Shown piece after piece: positions 34,697 through 49,260 of a DNA stretch of 62,000 bases. The DNA is from Diphasiastrum complanatum (Eukaryota; Streptophyta; Lycopodiopsida; Lycopodiales; Lycopodiaceae). The first letter of the stretch is position 1. Each line of letters begins with the position of its first letter. The stretch is taken from the NCBI GenBank assembly GCA_029204225.1, contig CM055111.1, positions 14,629,861-14,691,860 of the forward strand, written 5' to 3'. The notes below the pieces were generated by a model. The model did not search any database. It was not told the origin of the DNA and saw nothing but the letters and a program-made list of their open reading frames with translations. The position numbers were made by a program, and so were the translations under genes.

Positions 34697-36090
34697 GTAG
34701 TCATTGATTCAGGAGCAACTCACACATCACTTGCAACAAAGAATCTTGATCGAGAGCATTGATTCCAGGCGATGGGAGCCGACACGATGTCAAGGACGTC
34801 GGAATTCTAAAACTACAAACATTGTCGGGACAAGCAGAGCTGCCAGGAGTACTCTGCGTACCCTCATTAAGAAAAGATCTATTATCAGTCTCCAAGATGG
34901 CAGATCTTGGAATTTGAGATCTATTCGATGGCAATGCATGCCGGATGATTGAGAAAACAATGAACAAGTTGCTGATAGTTGGATGCAGAGAAGGCAATGT
35001 CAACCAAGCCAAGATAATCAGCAATTCTGATGGCATACTAAATGCATCAGAAAATGAAGATCAACTCTGGCACAAAAGAATGTATCATCTGAACATGACG
35101 AGCCTCTATGACATGAGCAAGAAGGACATAGTCACAGGTATGAAAATATCCAGACCTGATACTGAGTTCTGCGAAGCCTGCCAGAAAGGAAAACATCATC
35201 GAAATCCATTCGTACACGAGGGAAGAAGAGTTAAAGAAGTTCTTGAGCTCGTCCACTCAGATGTCTGTGGACCGATGAAGGTTGATTCGCTCTCAAGATC
35301 GAGGTATTTTCCGACGTTCATTGATGACTATAGCCGGATGACAATGGTCTATTATTTGAAGAAGAAAGCTGAAGTATTTGACTCTTTCAAGAAGGTCGTG
35401 GCATTCGCAGAACGACACACCTCAAAGAAGATTTAGGTCATCAGGTCTGATAATGGAGGTGAGTACAAGAGCACAGAATTTTCAAGATTATGCCAAGAAC
35501 AAGGAATAGAACATCAATTCACTCCTGTGTACACACCCAAATATAATGGTGTCACAGAAAGAAGAAACATGACGCTAGTCGAATGAGCCAGATGCATGAT
35601 GGCACAAGCTCGATTTCCAAGTCAATTTTGGGCTGAGGCAATAGCTGCAGCGGTACACCTACAAAACAGATCAACAATGACATCCCTAGAAAACAAAACA
35701 CTGTATGAAATGTGGACAGGTAGAAAGCCTGATCTGTCATACGTGGGTGTATTCGGATGTGCAGTATACAAGCACATACCAAAGGAACAAAGAAGCAAGC
35801 TTGATGAAAAGTCGAAGCAGACAATCATGGTTAGATACTCGGACAGATCACAAGTCTACAGACTCTACAACCCAACCATGAAAAAAGTCGTGTCGAGTAG
35901 AGATGTGAAGTTCGACGAGTCCACATTCCTTGGATTAAAGGAAGAAAAGGGGCATGAGATCTTTACACTACTGCCGATTGAAGAGGGAGATCAAGGGCAA
36001 ACATCAAATCAAAATGTCAAGCCTCATACCCCAGAGCGGCAGGAAGCCGAAGATCAACCTGACAAAGAAGAAACATTTGAACAACGATGA
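34697..36090 (+). pseudogene. Protease and integrase remnant of Copia-C
   Basis: The protease motif VIDSGATHTS is intact at about 34700-34730, after which stops follow. Integrase starts near 35065 with LWHKRMYHLNMTSLYD and FCEACQKGKHH (the H-H-C-C zinc site). It continues VHSDVCGPMKV and FIDDYSRMTMVYYL, a TAG at 35434, IRSDNGGEYKSTEFS and TPKYNGVTERRN. A TGA follows at 35584, then FPSQFWAEAIAAAVHLQNRS and SRDVKFDES. The acidic catalytic residues are visible. The C-terminal linker ends at a stop near 36088. Confidence 0.9.
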
Positions 36091-36234
36091 ATCGAACCCA
36101 AAAGGTCAACAAGACAAAGAAGACCTCTAGAACGATACACTGACAACCTTCAATGGAACAAAGAAATAGAGTTCGAATACTGCAGCTCCACTGAAGAGCC
36201 AACAACATATCAAGAAAGTATCTAAAGTCCAGAA

Positions 36235-37175
36235 GGTAAATTCTAGAAGCAAGCAATGTCAAAAGATATCGAATCAATGAGACAAAACGAGGCATGAACA
36301 CTAGAGCCACTACCCGAAAATAAAAAGATTGTCGACTGTAAATGGGTCTACAATAGAAAAATCAAGTCAGATGCTACTGTCGGACGATACAAAGCAAGGC
36401 TTGTCACGAAAGGCTACACACAAAGGTACGACATCGATTACTTCGATGAGAAATGCATCTAAGTCAATCAAAATATGTCCAGAAAGTACTGAAGCAGTAC
36501 CGAATGATGGACTGCAAAGAAAAAGCCACACCAGTAATAGCTAGAGCCAGGCTAATGAAGTAGGATTGCCCGAATACAGATGAGGAGAGACAGAAAATGG
36601 AAGGTATACCCTACCAAAATCTGATCGGTAGTCTGATGTACCTCACAATATATACCAAACCTGATTTGGCCTTCTCTGTCTATGCTTTAAGCCATTTCTC
36701 TTCGAATCTTCGCATGGCACATTGGCAAATGGCAAAACGAATATTGCAATATCTGAAGGGTACCCAAACCATGGGACTAGCTTACAAAGAAAACGAAGGC
36801 AAAGGATTCGAGCTGCAATACTTCAGTGATGCAAGTTGGGCGAGCTGCAAAGATGACCACAAGTCCGTGGCAGGAGGATGCTTGATTGCGTGTGGAGGAG
36901 CAATTAGCTGGACATGCAAGAAACAAACCTTGGTGGCTCAATCCTTTTGCAAAGCTGAATATGTCACAGCTTCAAAGATGGCAAACAAGGTAGTATGGTT
37001 GCAGATGATGTTGGAAGCAGTTGGCATACCACAAAGAGAACCATGCACGATGATGGATTCTCAAAGTGTCATATATCTGTCCAAGGATCCTGTTTTCCAT
37101 TCAAAGACAAAACATATACCTCTAAAGTACCATCATATTCGAGACTTGATCTTGAAAGGAGAGCTCAAGTTTTAG
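36235..37175 (+). pseudogene. RT start fused to RNase H in Copia-C; RT core deleted
   Basis: RT opens with IVDCKWVYNRKIKSDATVGR, YKARLVTKGYTQ and DIDYFDE, then jumps within a few codons to VLKQYRMMDCKEKATP, which normally lies after the palm domain. So the segment with the YVDD active site is missing (about 36460). YQNLIGSLMYLTIYTKPDLAF then begins an open 192-residue RNase H (36597-37175), with KQTLVAQSFCKAEYVTASK and HSKTKHIPLKYHH. It ends early at a TAG within the usual tail. Confidence 0.88.
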
Positions 37176-37282
37176 TACATAAAATCTGAAGACATGATTG
37201 CAGATTTGCTCAGAAAGCTGCTCGACAAACCACTCTTCGCAAGACATAGAAAAGCAATTGGATTAAATATACTGCAAGGTTC

Positions 37283-37291
37283 AAAAGGGAG
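37283..37291 (+). other. Polypurine tract of Copia-C
   Basis: AAAAGGGAG directly before the TGTCAAAAATT start of the 3' LTR. Confidence 0.85.
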
Positions 37292-37851
37292 TGTCAAAAA
37301 TTGTGAACTCCTACAACTTTGTCACGAAAGTGACGCAACAAAATGAAACGAAACGAAGGGCGAGCATACCTTGAAGATTGAAAGAAAAGTGTTCGAGATT
37401 TGGCCCGATGACCAAATGACGAAACACACCAAAAGAAGACACGAAATGAAGAGAACAATTTGTGATGCCAACTGGCAGATCGACGACCGTGGTGTAAAAT
37501 GTACTTCACGCTCAGCTGAAAGAGACAACGATAACATAGAATAACTAACAAGTTGATTAGCATTAATCTATCTTGTAAATCTCTGATAAACTATCTTGTA
37601 AACTCCACATAGTGGAGATAAATACACATTTTTTGATCAACACAGCGATTGAGGTGAGCGTCAGGCCGCCAACGAACAAGACACTGAACAACTCTCCCGA
37701 AAAAGTAAAACAGAAAATACAGTTGTTCTCTTCTCCACCTCATTGTTCTTGTCGTCTTCTCAATTGATTCAGTCATGATCTATGATTTGTAGTCGCTTGC
37801 TTAGGATTCTAGAAACAAAACAGAAATGAACACAAACCCAAGTCCGCTATA
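37292..37851 (+). repeat. 3' LTR of Copia-C
   Basis: 560 bp. It matches the 5' LTR except for a deletion of about 80 bp after GATCAACA (near 37640) and scattered changes, including the terminal CA being TA. Confidence 0.93.
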
Positions 37852-38533
37852 AGTTTATCCCTTTCATTGAGATCAAAATATTTTCTTAAGAAACTTGGAT
37901 TCCACTCTTTCAACAAACTACATGTGGGAGCAGTATTGGAAGTGCAATCCTATATTGAACTACAGGACTTTGAGAATGAATACTAATTACCTATGATAAA
38001 GATATGTTTTAATATCAAACTTAAAAATCAATATGTAATATTTTTGATTATAACATGTGGCCAATTTTTAATCATTCTGAACAATGAACAATCTAATCCT
38101 AATTACAAAAAGTAATCAATGTTGTTTTACCACAAGTACTGATTAGAGAAGAAGAAGCACACCTTTAGTACACATAACTTTCCATCTCAAGCAATGATTA
38201 AATATGTGACTATTTACACTAGAGACAATATTTTAAAAAATATATTTTTTCTGGAAGTGTTTTCTCTCTCCATATCAACAAATGGTTCTCACTAAACATT
38301 CTCATGTTTACCATAGTTTTTGCTTTGGTGTCCAAACTAGTTGCATTTCTACAACAAGAAAAATGCAAATGACTACAAAGCCATCCCTATATATACTTCG
38401 AACCTATTCTTGACTGTATTGGCCTAGAGTACAAAGAACATTTTGCTCTCATTTAGTTATCAATTAAAAGTTTAAACATCTCCATACAATTCTTTGTTTT
38501 GTAAGTTTTTTAGAAATCTCACACCACTTAAAT

Positions 38534-41129
<2,596 letters not shown>

Positions 41130-41429
41130 ATGTTTCACAATAGAAAGGCTCTAGATAGACCTCATATCTACAAACTTTTCGAAAGATTCAGGAGATTCAG
41201 CCATACAGACTTGATGTTGAATGACATGATTTTTGATGATGTGAAGGTTAATGTTTTTTGGCAAGGCATTAGAATAATAACTCTTTGGAACATTTGGCTA
41301 GAAAGGAATAGTAGAGAATTTGGGAACGATGACTTTGTCATCTCCCCCTTCTTTTCAAGGAAGCCAAAAACTTTTGCTTCTTTGAGCTTTTACATATACT
41401 TTTGTAGAATGTCCTTAATCTATGGTTAA
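41130..41429 (+). pseudogene. Probable LINE (non-LTR retrotransposon) ORF2 C-terminal remnant
   Basis: A 99-residue open segment contains VFWQGIRIITLWNIWLERNS, which resembles the (L)W.IW.ERN.R.F motif of the C-terminal zf-RVT region of plant LINE reverse transcriptases. Nothing upstream is recognisable as the RT core and no poly(A) tail was found (an A-run at about 41441-41449 is a weak candidate). The assignment is by motif resemblance only. Confidence 0.5.
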
Positions 41430-42099
41430 CTTTCTTTGAGAAAAAAAAAATCTACAAACTATCTAAATCATTAAGAACAACATCATTGAGAATGATTACC
41501 ATGGGCTTGAACTTGACACACAACATTCTACAAAAGACTACATGATGTCATTTCACCTATGGATGATAGTTGAAGAAGAGATAAGGGTCACTATGATACA
41601 AGTGTCACAAATGTCATAATTCAGAGTACATCTCCGTTTATACCTACTTTCAAGACTATGGATCTCTATAGAATTTTGAGACTAAACACTCGATGCTTGG
41701 AAGGTATGACTCTTTTGATTCTACATGATTTTTTTCTCCATACACTAGAGCGGTCACCCACTTCCCATCTATCATTGTGCCAAACACAAAGCTACTTTAT
41801 TGGGTGTGTATGGCCTTGTAGTCATCATTAGAGAGGGCCATAGTGATTTGAGTTAGAGCAATGTGTTGTATCCCTCAACAATATGGCTTCATGAGGGTGC
41901 GCAAGGCTGACATCTCATAACTTTGCTTTATCTTTAAGGGTCAAGTGGTGCACATGGCTCCAATTGGTGAAACATCTCTTAGCCGGAGGAGCCGTTGTGC
42001 CGCCTGTAGGAGATCGTGGCTATTGCTGTCATTGTCAAAGTCATTTGCACAGTACATGAAGTAAGCGTGAGGAGGCTTCAACTATTCGGAAGTCGAGCG

Positions 42100-42374
42100 A
42101 GTTGCTACCATGACCAATTGAGTTGGGGAAGTCAATATGTCAGGTTTTCTTGATATGTCGGTTGAGTCGACAAAAGGCAAAATCCTTGATAAGTCGGCCA
42201 AATCGGGTTTCGCCGATAAGTCGGCTTACTTCAATAAGTCGTGTGCCATTCTCTTGCATGTCTTCAATAATAGAGTATTTCTGCAGATGTGTGACAATGC
42301 AAGTGAATTTGTAGCACTATGAATGGAACTAGATTAACATGGGATTTAGGAGAGTAGAGGAGATAAATCCAACA
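42100..42374 (-). repeat. 3' LTR of Copia-G (outer border unknown)
   Basis: The inner end ATAAATCCAACA at 42374 is followed by the inverse purine tract CCCTCCCCT (42375-42383), so the minus-strand LTR begins TGTTGGATTTATC. It contains several AAGTCGGC / TTGTCGG-like repeats (42135-42240) that recur in inverse orientation at 55340-55410. GTAGAGGAGATAAATCCAACA recurs at 58619 and 58775. Confidence 0.65.
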
Positions 42375-42383
42375 CCCTCCCCT

Positions 42384-43538
42384 AATGGATGGTGAATTCC
42401 TTGATCTTTAGACTAAGTAATGCACAAAATTTGTTGTGTGCATTAATGCTCAATGACTTGGTAAATACATTTGCAATCATGTCTTGTGCCGACAATATGT
42501 TAAGCTTATCTCTCTGTTGAGAATCATACCCCTGACATTGTGATATCGAAACTTGATGTGCTTACTCCTAGATTGAGGTCTAGGGTTGGCCGATAAGGCA
42601 ATGGCACTCTGATTATCACAAAATATAAATTGTCGGGGTGTATTGATTCTAACTAATATCTGATAGTTAATTTCTCAACCAAAATGCTTCCTTGATAGAT
42701 TGAGAAGCAGCAATATACTCTGCTTCTATCGAGGAAAGGACAATAGAGGTTTGCTTATGACTGTTCCAGGAGATAGGATCGTCGTTGAGAGAATGTAAAT
42801 CCGGATGAGGATTTACAAATATCTACATCTCTTGCCCAGTTGCATAAGAATATCCACTGAGTCGATGAAGATTGTAATTGTCAACTTCTCCAACATTAGC
42901 CATGAATTGGCTGAGTGAGCTAACAACAAAAGCAAGGTCAGGTCTTGTGTAGATCATTGCATACATGAGAGATTCGAGTATCAATTGATACAATTACTCT
43001 CTCATCTGCTCCTCTTTCTGCTTGGTCTGAGGAATTTGGTCCTTCGACAATCGTAGGCCTGGATCCATCAGTGAGTGAGCTAATTTACAATTGATCAGAT
43101 TATCTCCGGCCATCTCGCTCTGTCTCTATGGATTGGAATACCCAGATTGTAGCAAGCTTCGCTAGATTGGTCATGTTGAATTCAAAAAATAGCATTTGTT
43201 TAACATCCTTCACCATGTTGATACTGTTGTTGAAAAGTAATGTATCGTCGACATACAAGGTGATGATAATAAAGGAATGCTACACTGACTTGACATAAAC
43301 ATTGCAATCAGCAGTGCTTGTTGAAAACCATGCTGGATGAGGAATGTATTGATCCTTTGAAACCAAGCTCTTGTTGATTGCTTCAAGCCATAAAGTGCCT
43401 TATGGAATTTACAAACATGACGCTTCATACCTTTGTGAACATATCCTTCAGGTTGTAGCATGTAAATTTCTTCTTCAATGACTCCATTGAGGTAAGCTGT
43501 CTATACATCGAGTTGATGTACTTCTAGGTCAACTACTT
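42384..43538 (-). pseudogene. Copia-G RT-RNase H remnant
   Basis: From right to left on the minus strand: VVDLEVHQLDV (stop) TAYLNGVIEEEIY, then MLQPEGYVHKGMKRHVCKF, HKALYGLKQSTRAWFQRI, a degenerate palm, and RNase H. The RNase H shows PISWNSHKQTSIVLSS with IEAEYIAASQS (about 42700-42780), and NQSAIALSANPRPQSRSKHI. The right end is cut at 43538 by gypsy LTR F, so the element is older than that insertion. Confidence 0.82.
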
Positions 43539-43910
43539 TGTTGTGGGTATTTCCTGCACAATAATGAACAAGTGGGTCCCACCACTTGAAATACTGTTGG
43601 CCAAGCCTTAACTAGTGGGCCCCGTCACAGTACATTGTACAGCTAGAATAATAAGTGTGAGGGCACCGGCTTCCTGCGTGTATAAGATTGACCCAGTGAC
43701 CACGCAAACCGGGTAAATAGAACTTGAATAAAAGGACTTTGGGCCTTAGTAGATAAATTAATTAAAAAGCCCAAACTCAAGTTCAAACTCACATGAATCA
43801 TATGAGTTTGGCCCTTTTCCTAATGAACCATTAGATTGAAGTCTATTTAGTTTGAAGGGCTAGGATGTCATTGTAAATAGGCCAATGAGAGCTGGCCCTC
43901 CCTCCTCAGC

Positions 43911-44104
<194 letters not shown>

Positions 44105-44195
44105 CTTTTTCTACCTCCCTTCTCTCTCTCTTGCTATGCAGAAGTGCACGGGCGGCTCCCAGTGAACGGACCCCTATACTACAACCGACCACAAT

Positions 44196-44213
44196 TGGCA
44201 TCGTTGTCGAGGA
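44196..44213 (+). other. Primer-site-like sequence after LTR F
   Basis: TGGCATCGTTGTCGAGGA is a diverged form of the TGGCGCCGTTGCCGGGGA sequence that follows the LTR in many plant Ty3/gypsy (Athila/Tat-type) elements. LTR E is followed by a closer match. Confidence 0.65.
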
Positions 44214-44554
44214 GCGCCAACGTTGCTCACCGCATACCTGCCTTTCAAACTCTCTATTCCCTCACCTCCTATTTTTCCCAATCTCCGGAATCTTCCATTT
44301 CCATTACAAAAAAACCCAAGCTCTCAAGGGATTAGTTTGTTTTTTAAGTAGTAAGCTATGTATTGTGTATAGTTAGTTTTGATTAAGGTTTCTGTAATTT
44401 ATTATTTTTGCTATGCATCAACCTTCTTTTTAATAAAAAATTAAAAAAAAACAAACTTTTGTAAAGGCCTCTGAAGTTTCATCTCGTTGAGACCAGGACA
44501 CAGAGAAATCCACAAGGGTTTATTTTTTTATTAAAAAAAAATACAAATTGGGCC

Positions 44555-44760
44555 ATTAGCCTCGTTGGGAAGCGACCTTATCTTTGATAGCTCCTCCCAC
44601 GACTGTCGAAGGCCTTTTTTTAAAAAAAATAAAAATAAAAAAATAAAAATAAAAATTAGCCTCGTTGGGAAACGACCCTATCTCTGATAGCTTCTCCCAC
44701 GACTGTCGAAGGCTCTTTGTCTTTGATAGACTCCTCCCAAGTCCGCCAAGGCTAAAGCGA
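44555..44760 (+). repeat. 100-bp period tandem repeat in the gypsy F leader
   Basis: ATTAGCCTCGTTGGGA starts at 44555 and again at 44655. Both copies end in CACGACTGTCGAAGGC, with A-rich spacers between. A third partial copy (TTTGATAGACTCCTCCCAAG) follows at about 44721. Confidence 0.85.
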
Positions 44761-45118
44761 GTTATAGTTGGTATTAAAAAATCCTTCTATAGACTTGCGG
44801 AGAGGTATTGAACAGTAGTTTTTGAAACAATACCAACCCTTTGCCAAAAAACCTATAGTAAGTACTTTTCCAATTATCATCCCTCGTCATAAGACTTTCA
44901 CTGGAAGGGCATAATTGAGATTATTTAATCTACCCTTGCCCAAACCGTGAAAGTTCTAGACAAAGGAATATTTTTGCTTTATTCATCATGTCTTTTCCTC
45001 TTCCATCTCCTCATCATCAATTCCCTCATAGACAGTTCAAAAACTGCATCTCCCAATCTCTCTCTCTCGTACATCACCACACCACTCCATATCATCTTCA
45101 TCTTGCACACAACAGGCC

Positions 45119-46873
45119 ATGGCAATGTATGAGCAGCTTTCCCAAATCTCGATGCTTTCCGGAGAAACTCTCAAGGGCTACACTGCACGATTTTCCAAGA
45201 TGGTGGCAGATTGGAATTCCGGTCTTCCTAGTCACCACAATAGATCCGAGCCTAAGAGGCTCTCATATGATGACAAAGGCAAACAAGTGGATCTTGATTC
45301 CACTAATTATGTTTTTTATGTCTCTCATGAAGAGCCAAAAAATGTACAAGAGGCACTCAATACCAAGGAGTGGTATGATGCCATGAAGCAAGAGTATGAT
45401 GCATTGATCACCAACAATACTTGGGAGCTTGTGGATCCTCCATCCAACAAGCATGTGATTGGTTGCAAGTGGGTATTTCGAATCAAGTTCAATCATGATG
45501 GCACCATCAACAAGCATAAAGCAAGATTATGTGCCAAAGTATTTGCTCAAATCCATGGTCTTGATTATGAGGAGACCTTTGCACCCGTTGCAAAGATGGT
45601 GACAATAAGAATTCTTATTTCTCTTGCTTGTTTTTTCAAGTAGAAGGTGTTCCAATTAGATGTATCCAATGCTTTTCTAAATGGTTATCTTGAGGAAGAG
45701 ATCTATATGGAACAACCTCAAGGATTCATCAAGGATGAGTCCAAAGTGTGCTTGCTCTTCAAAAGTCCTTTATGGACTCAAGCAAGCACCAAGATCATGG
45801 TATTCAGGACTTAACTCTTTTCTTATTTCACTAGGATTTACTCTTAGTGACTATGATCCTTCCATGTATCTAAAGTTTGTTGATAGCAATATTGTCATTC
45901 TTCTAACATATGTTGATGACATTATTCTTTGTGGAAGTTGTATCAAGCTAGTTGATGAAACCAAGCTAGCACTTGGATGTGAGTTTAAAATGCAAGATCT
46001 AGGAGAGATGCATTACATCCTAGGCCTAGAAATTGATTTTTATGAAAATCATGTCTTTATATGCCAATCTAGATATGCTCACTCTATGTTGAAAAATTCC
46101 ATATGGAAAATTCTAAGAGCATAGATAGTCCAATGGAGCAAATTGTAAAAGATCCTAATAAAGGTGATGAAAGATCCTTTGAGGACATCACACTTTTTAG
46201 GAGTCTTGTAGGCTCCTCGATTTGGCTTACAATTACTAGGCCCGATCTAAGTTTTTGTGTGCACAAATTGAGTCAATTTATGCAAGATCCTAAGATCCAT
46301 CATTGGAAGATGGCCAAGAGGATTTTAAGATATGTATCTTCATCTTGTGATTATGGTCTACTCTATAAAAGTGAAGATCTATCCATTATTGGCTACTCGG
46401 ATTCGGACTTTGCAAGTGACAAGATGGATCGAAAGTCTATTAGTGCATACACTATCTTTCTTGGAGGCAATCTTACATCTTGGCTTTCCAAAAAGCAAGA
46501 TACTATATCTCTCTCTTCATGTGAGGCCGAGTACAAAGCACTCACTACAACTACCAAAGAAGTGCTTTGGATCAAGAGGTTATTAATGGAGCTAAAGTGC
46601 ATCAAAGAGGATGATCTACCAATGATCAAGTGTGATAACATCTCGGTCCAAGCTCTTGCCAATAATCCCATATTTCATGCAAGAAGCAAGCACATAGAAT
46701 TGGCACACCATTTTGTGAGAGAAAAGCTTATTGGAGGTGAAATCTATTTGGAGCATGTCAACTCATCCTCTTGTATTGCCGATCTACTCACCAAGCCTTT
46801 GAGCAAAAGTGCTTTCACCAAGCATAGATCTAATCTTGGAGTTATATCAAGATCAATACTCAAATCTTCATAG
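45119..46873 (+). pseudogene. Copia-D: Gag-like N-terminus fused to copia RT-RNase H
   Basis: The frame at 45119-45643 begins MAMYEQLSQISMLSGETLKG and YTARFSKMVADWNSGLP, which looks like a retrotransposon Gag piece and not copia pol. Without a break it continues from about 45240 as copia RT: EPKRLSYDDKGKQVD, EALNTKEWYDAMKQEYDAL, GCKWVFRIKFNHDG, YEETFAPVAKMVTIRIL. A TAG lies at 45641; a frameshift near 45765 precedes [15 protein letters not shown] and YVDDIILCG (about 45908). Another frameshift is near 46110. RNase H is open to the end (46103-46873): LSSCEAEYKALTTTTKE, HARSKHIELAHH, ADLLTKPLSKS. Protease, integrase and the copia 5' LTR are missing. Confidence 0.85.
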
Positions 46874-46891
46874 ATAATTTTTTAGGAGGAG

Positions 46892-47630
46892 TGTGAAGAA
46901 TTGAAAAAGATTATCTATGTTAGAAATAGGGGTCTTATGTCTTTTACATCAAGCATCTAGGTGTAGGATGTTGATAGGAATAAATTTGGCATAGATGGCA
47001 AATTATGCATTTCCACTTGTAATGCCACTATTGAGCCAAAATAGAGTAAGAGGCTAAACACGTGCCAATTAGAGTGTAGACAAATGTAAAGCTTTTGTTT
47101 AATGAATTCCAAGAGGTCCAATAGGATTTAGAGGTGGAACCTTGTGAGGTCCAATAGGAAATTGAGGTGTGCTTGAATATAGTCCAATAGAATTAAGAGG
47201 TGCATGGTTCAATGTTCCAATAGGATCAAGAGGTGACAAAATATGGTCCAATCATGGTTAAGCATAGTGGTAGCTCGTGGATCTACTAGTATCATTGTAC
47301 TCCTCAATTTGGATCTAATTGACTTGGTAATTTCATGGATTTTGTGAGTTATTGGATTTCTAGCTTTCTCTCTCTAGCCGAGAGCTCATGATGCTTTTTC
47401 TATCTCTACCTGAGGAGAGCAGCTTGTTTTTACTTAGATTATTTTTTGAACACTTCCCACACGTGTGAGTGAGAGTTGGAAGTGATTGAATGCATGTAGT
47501 AGTGTGTTTTTGCCATAGATTCAAAGATAGATTTTGAATCTCAATCTAGTCTTGATCTTGGTGCATCTACACGCCTTAGGAGATCACAAGTACATGTAGT
47601 GGACAGTCCACACGTGTGAAATTCAATATC
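46892..47630 (+). repeat. 3' LTR of Copia-D (right border approximate)
   Basis: Starts TGTGAAGAATTGAAAAAG right after AGGAGGAG, like Copia-A. It contains several GGTCCAATAGG / GTCCAATAG repeats (47115-47250). The right end lies near the CACACGTGTGAAATTCA block at about 47610-47630, before minus-strand Copia-H sequence begins. Confidence 0.7.
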
Positions 47631-47668
47631 AATGTCTTTGTCTGACTCACTATCGAGTAGTTGATCGA

Positions 47669-47932
47669 CTATGGGAACGCTTGAGCCAGAGGCTCGAATT
47701 CTCGTGTTGATGGCAAGCATCGAAGGTTTGCATGGAACTTTGCCTTTGCCTTTGAAGTTGTTGAACCGATCCTCAATAAAGAGTGTATCCTTGCTGAATA
47801 AAATATGCTGGGTATTAGGTCGTATAGCTTATAATTATTGTCAAAGGAAGTATATCCAATCAGGATGGTCTTGAGACCTTGGAAGTTTTTTGCTGATTCA
47901 CTAGCACAATGTTCTACTAGTTCTACTGACAC
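47669..47932 (-). pseudogene. Integrase C-terminal remnant of Copia-H
   Basis: Minus-strand frame of 87 residues with TILIGYTSFDNNYKLYDLI and PSIFYSARI, which fits the G.GYS...AYR.YDP...V...RDV block at the end of the copia integrase, in diverged form. The rest of the integrase core is not evident to the right. Confidence 0.6.
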
Positions 47933-48539
47933 TGTTTACAGATTTCTATCAGCCTACAACCGACAGAATCTCTGTTTCTCTTCTCAATTCTATGGCTTGT
48001 AGTATAGTGGTGATGTGCCTCACTTGTCAGTTTGGCACATCTATGACCTGATCTCGATCCTTGACTGATAATGGAAGCTCAACTTAAATCTATGATCTAT
48101 CAAGACTCAAACATCTATGTTCTATAGTCTGTTTCAGATCTTCTTTGGTTTCTACAATTTCCAAATCCTTTCTTTTGAATTGGTGGGATGTAAATGAAAT
48201 TAATAGATAAAAGATGTAAAAGGTGGTATTAAGTTAGCAAAAAACTAAAATGAAACTGGAAATTGGTGAAGTGGGTGATAAAAGTGAAAAAACAGTTGGA
48301 ACTTTTTAGGAAAAAGTGAAAACTTGAAGGTGTGTGCTATGGCGGTAAATGAAAATGAAATGGCTATGGAACCTGGAACATGTGGTAGAACGATCGACGA
48401 TGGTCAGTTTGCAAAAAAGAGCACCTGAATCAAATCACAAAACACAAAGATCACCAGAAATTCTCCAATCGGACATGAATGCTTTCAGAAAGTGTGAAGT
48501 GAAAAATGAGCTGGGTGGCCGACATATTTATTTTTAATT

Positions 48540-48760
48540 TTTAGGTCAGGTGTCGAATGCAAATCTGTCGGTTCTAATCATCGGACCTAAGTTGGGTCGT
48601 CAAATGCAAATTTGTCGGATCTGATCATCGGATACAAATCTTCGGATGTAGTTCATCATGAGAAATTCGTCGGATACAAATTGTCGGATGCAAGCATGTC
48701 AGATGGGAATGCATCGGATGTACAGTTAGGAGTAGTAGTCGGACATACTATCGGATGGAA
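48540..48760. repeat. Cluster of TCGGATG-type motifs
   Basis: TCGGAT or close variants recur about ten times in 220 bp, often as GTCGGATRCAAA, with irregular spacing. They lie in an otherwise unassigned block inside Copia-H. Confidence 0.6.
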
Positions 48761-49159
48761 TCAGTTATGACTATATACAAAATGATGGATCAAGATAAAA
48801 AATGAAAAGGAACAATTGAAAAAATGAAAGGTAAATAGCCCAGGAGTACATTTTACACAGGACTTATTGTAAAAGTATCCTCATAGTACCTCCGTAGTTG
48901 ACTACCACTGACCAATGTATCTAGGTGGTTGAGGTGCTTTACACGACATCTTCCTAATCTTTTTAAATCCTTCAAGTGGATAAGCTGGTCATCAGATAAC
49001 TCATCTTCTCCCAAAATAAGAGTGCCATCCTCACTGGTGGAGACTTCAGTAGCAAAATGGTTTTTAGGTATCCACTCAATAGGGAGTCAATTTATCATAT
49101 ATAAGGGTAGGATCCCAAGTGAACATATCTTTGGTATTGTAAGGTGTATAGACTCGAAG

Positions 49160-49260
49160 TAGCTGATATAGCTGGTCATATGTTGTGTGGCTCCAAAATC
49201 CAAGAACCAGGAGCTGTCGTTTGATGCTTCTTGATGGCTAGTCATGAAGACATCATGATC
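49160..49260 (-). pseudogene. Protease motif of Copia-H
   Basis: Minus-strand translation gives SNDSSWFLDFGATQHMTS at about 49178-49230. It is the copia protease site with Phe in place of the usual Ser of DSGAT. Confidence 0.75.

Larger units (their letters stand above)
33092..37851 (+). mobile_element. Copia-C, Ty1/copia element with both LTRs and a target-site duplication
   Basis: LTRs start TGTCA and end CCGCTACA (left) or CCGCTATA (right). AGTTT flanks the element on both sides (33087-33091 and 37852-37856). Between them lie primer site, gag, protease, integrase, RT start, RNase H and purine tract in copia order. It is 4.76 kb, with many stops and a deletion through the RT core, so it is not autonomous. 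The LTRs differ by an ~80-bp deletion and scattered substitutions. Confidence 0.94.
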
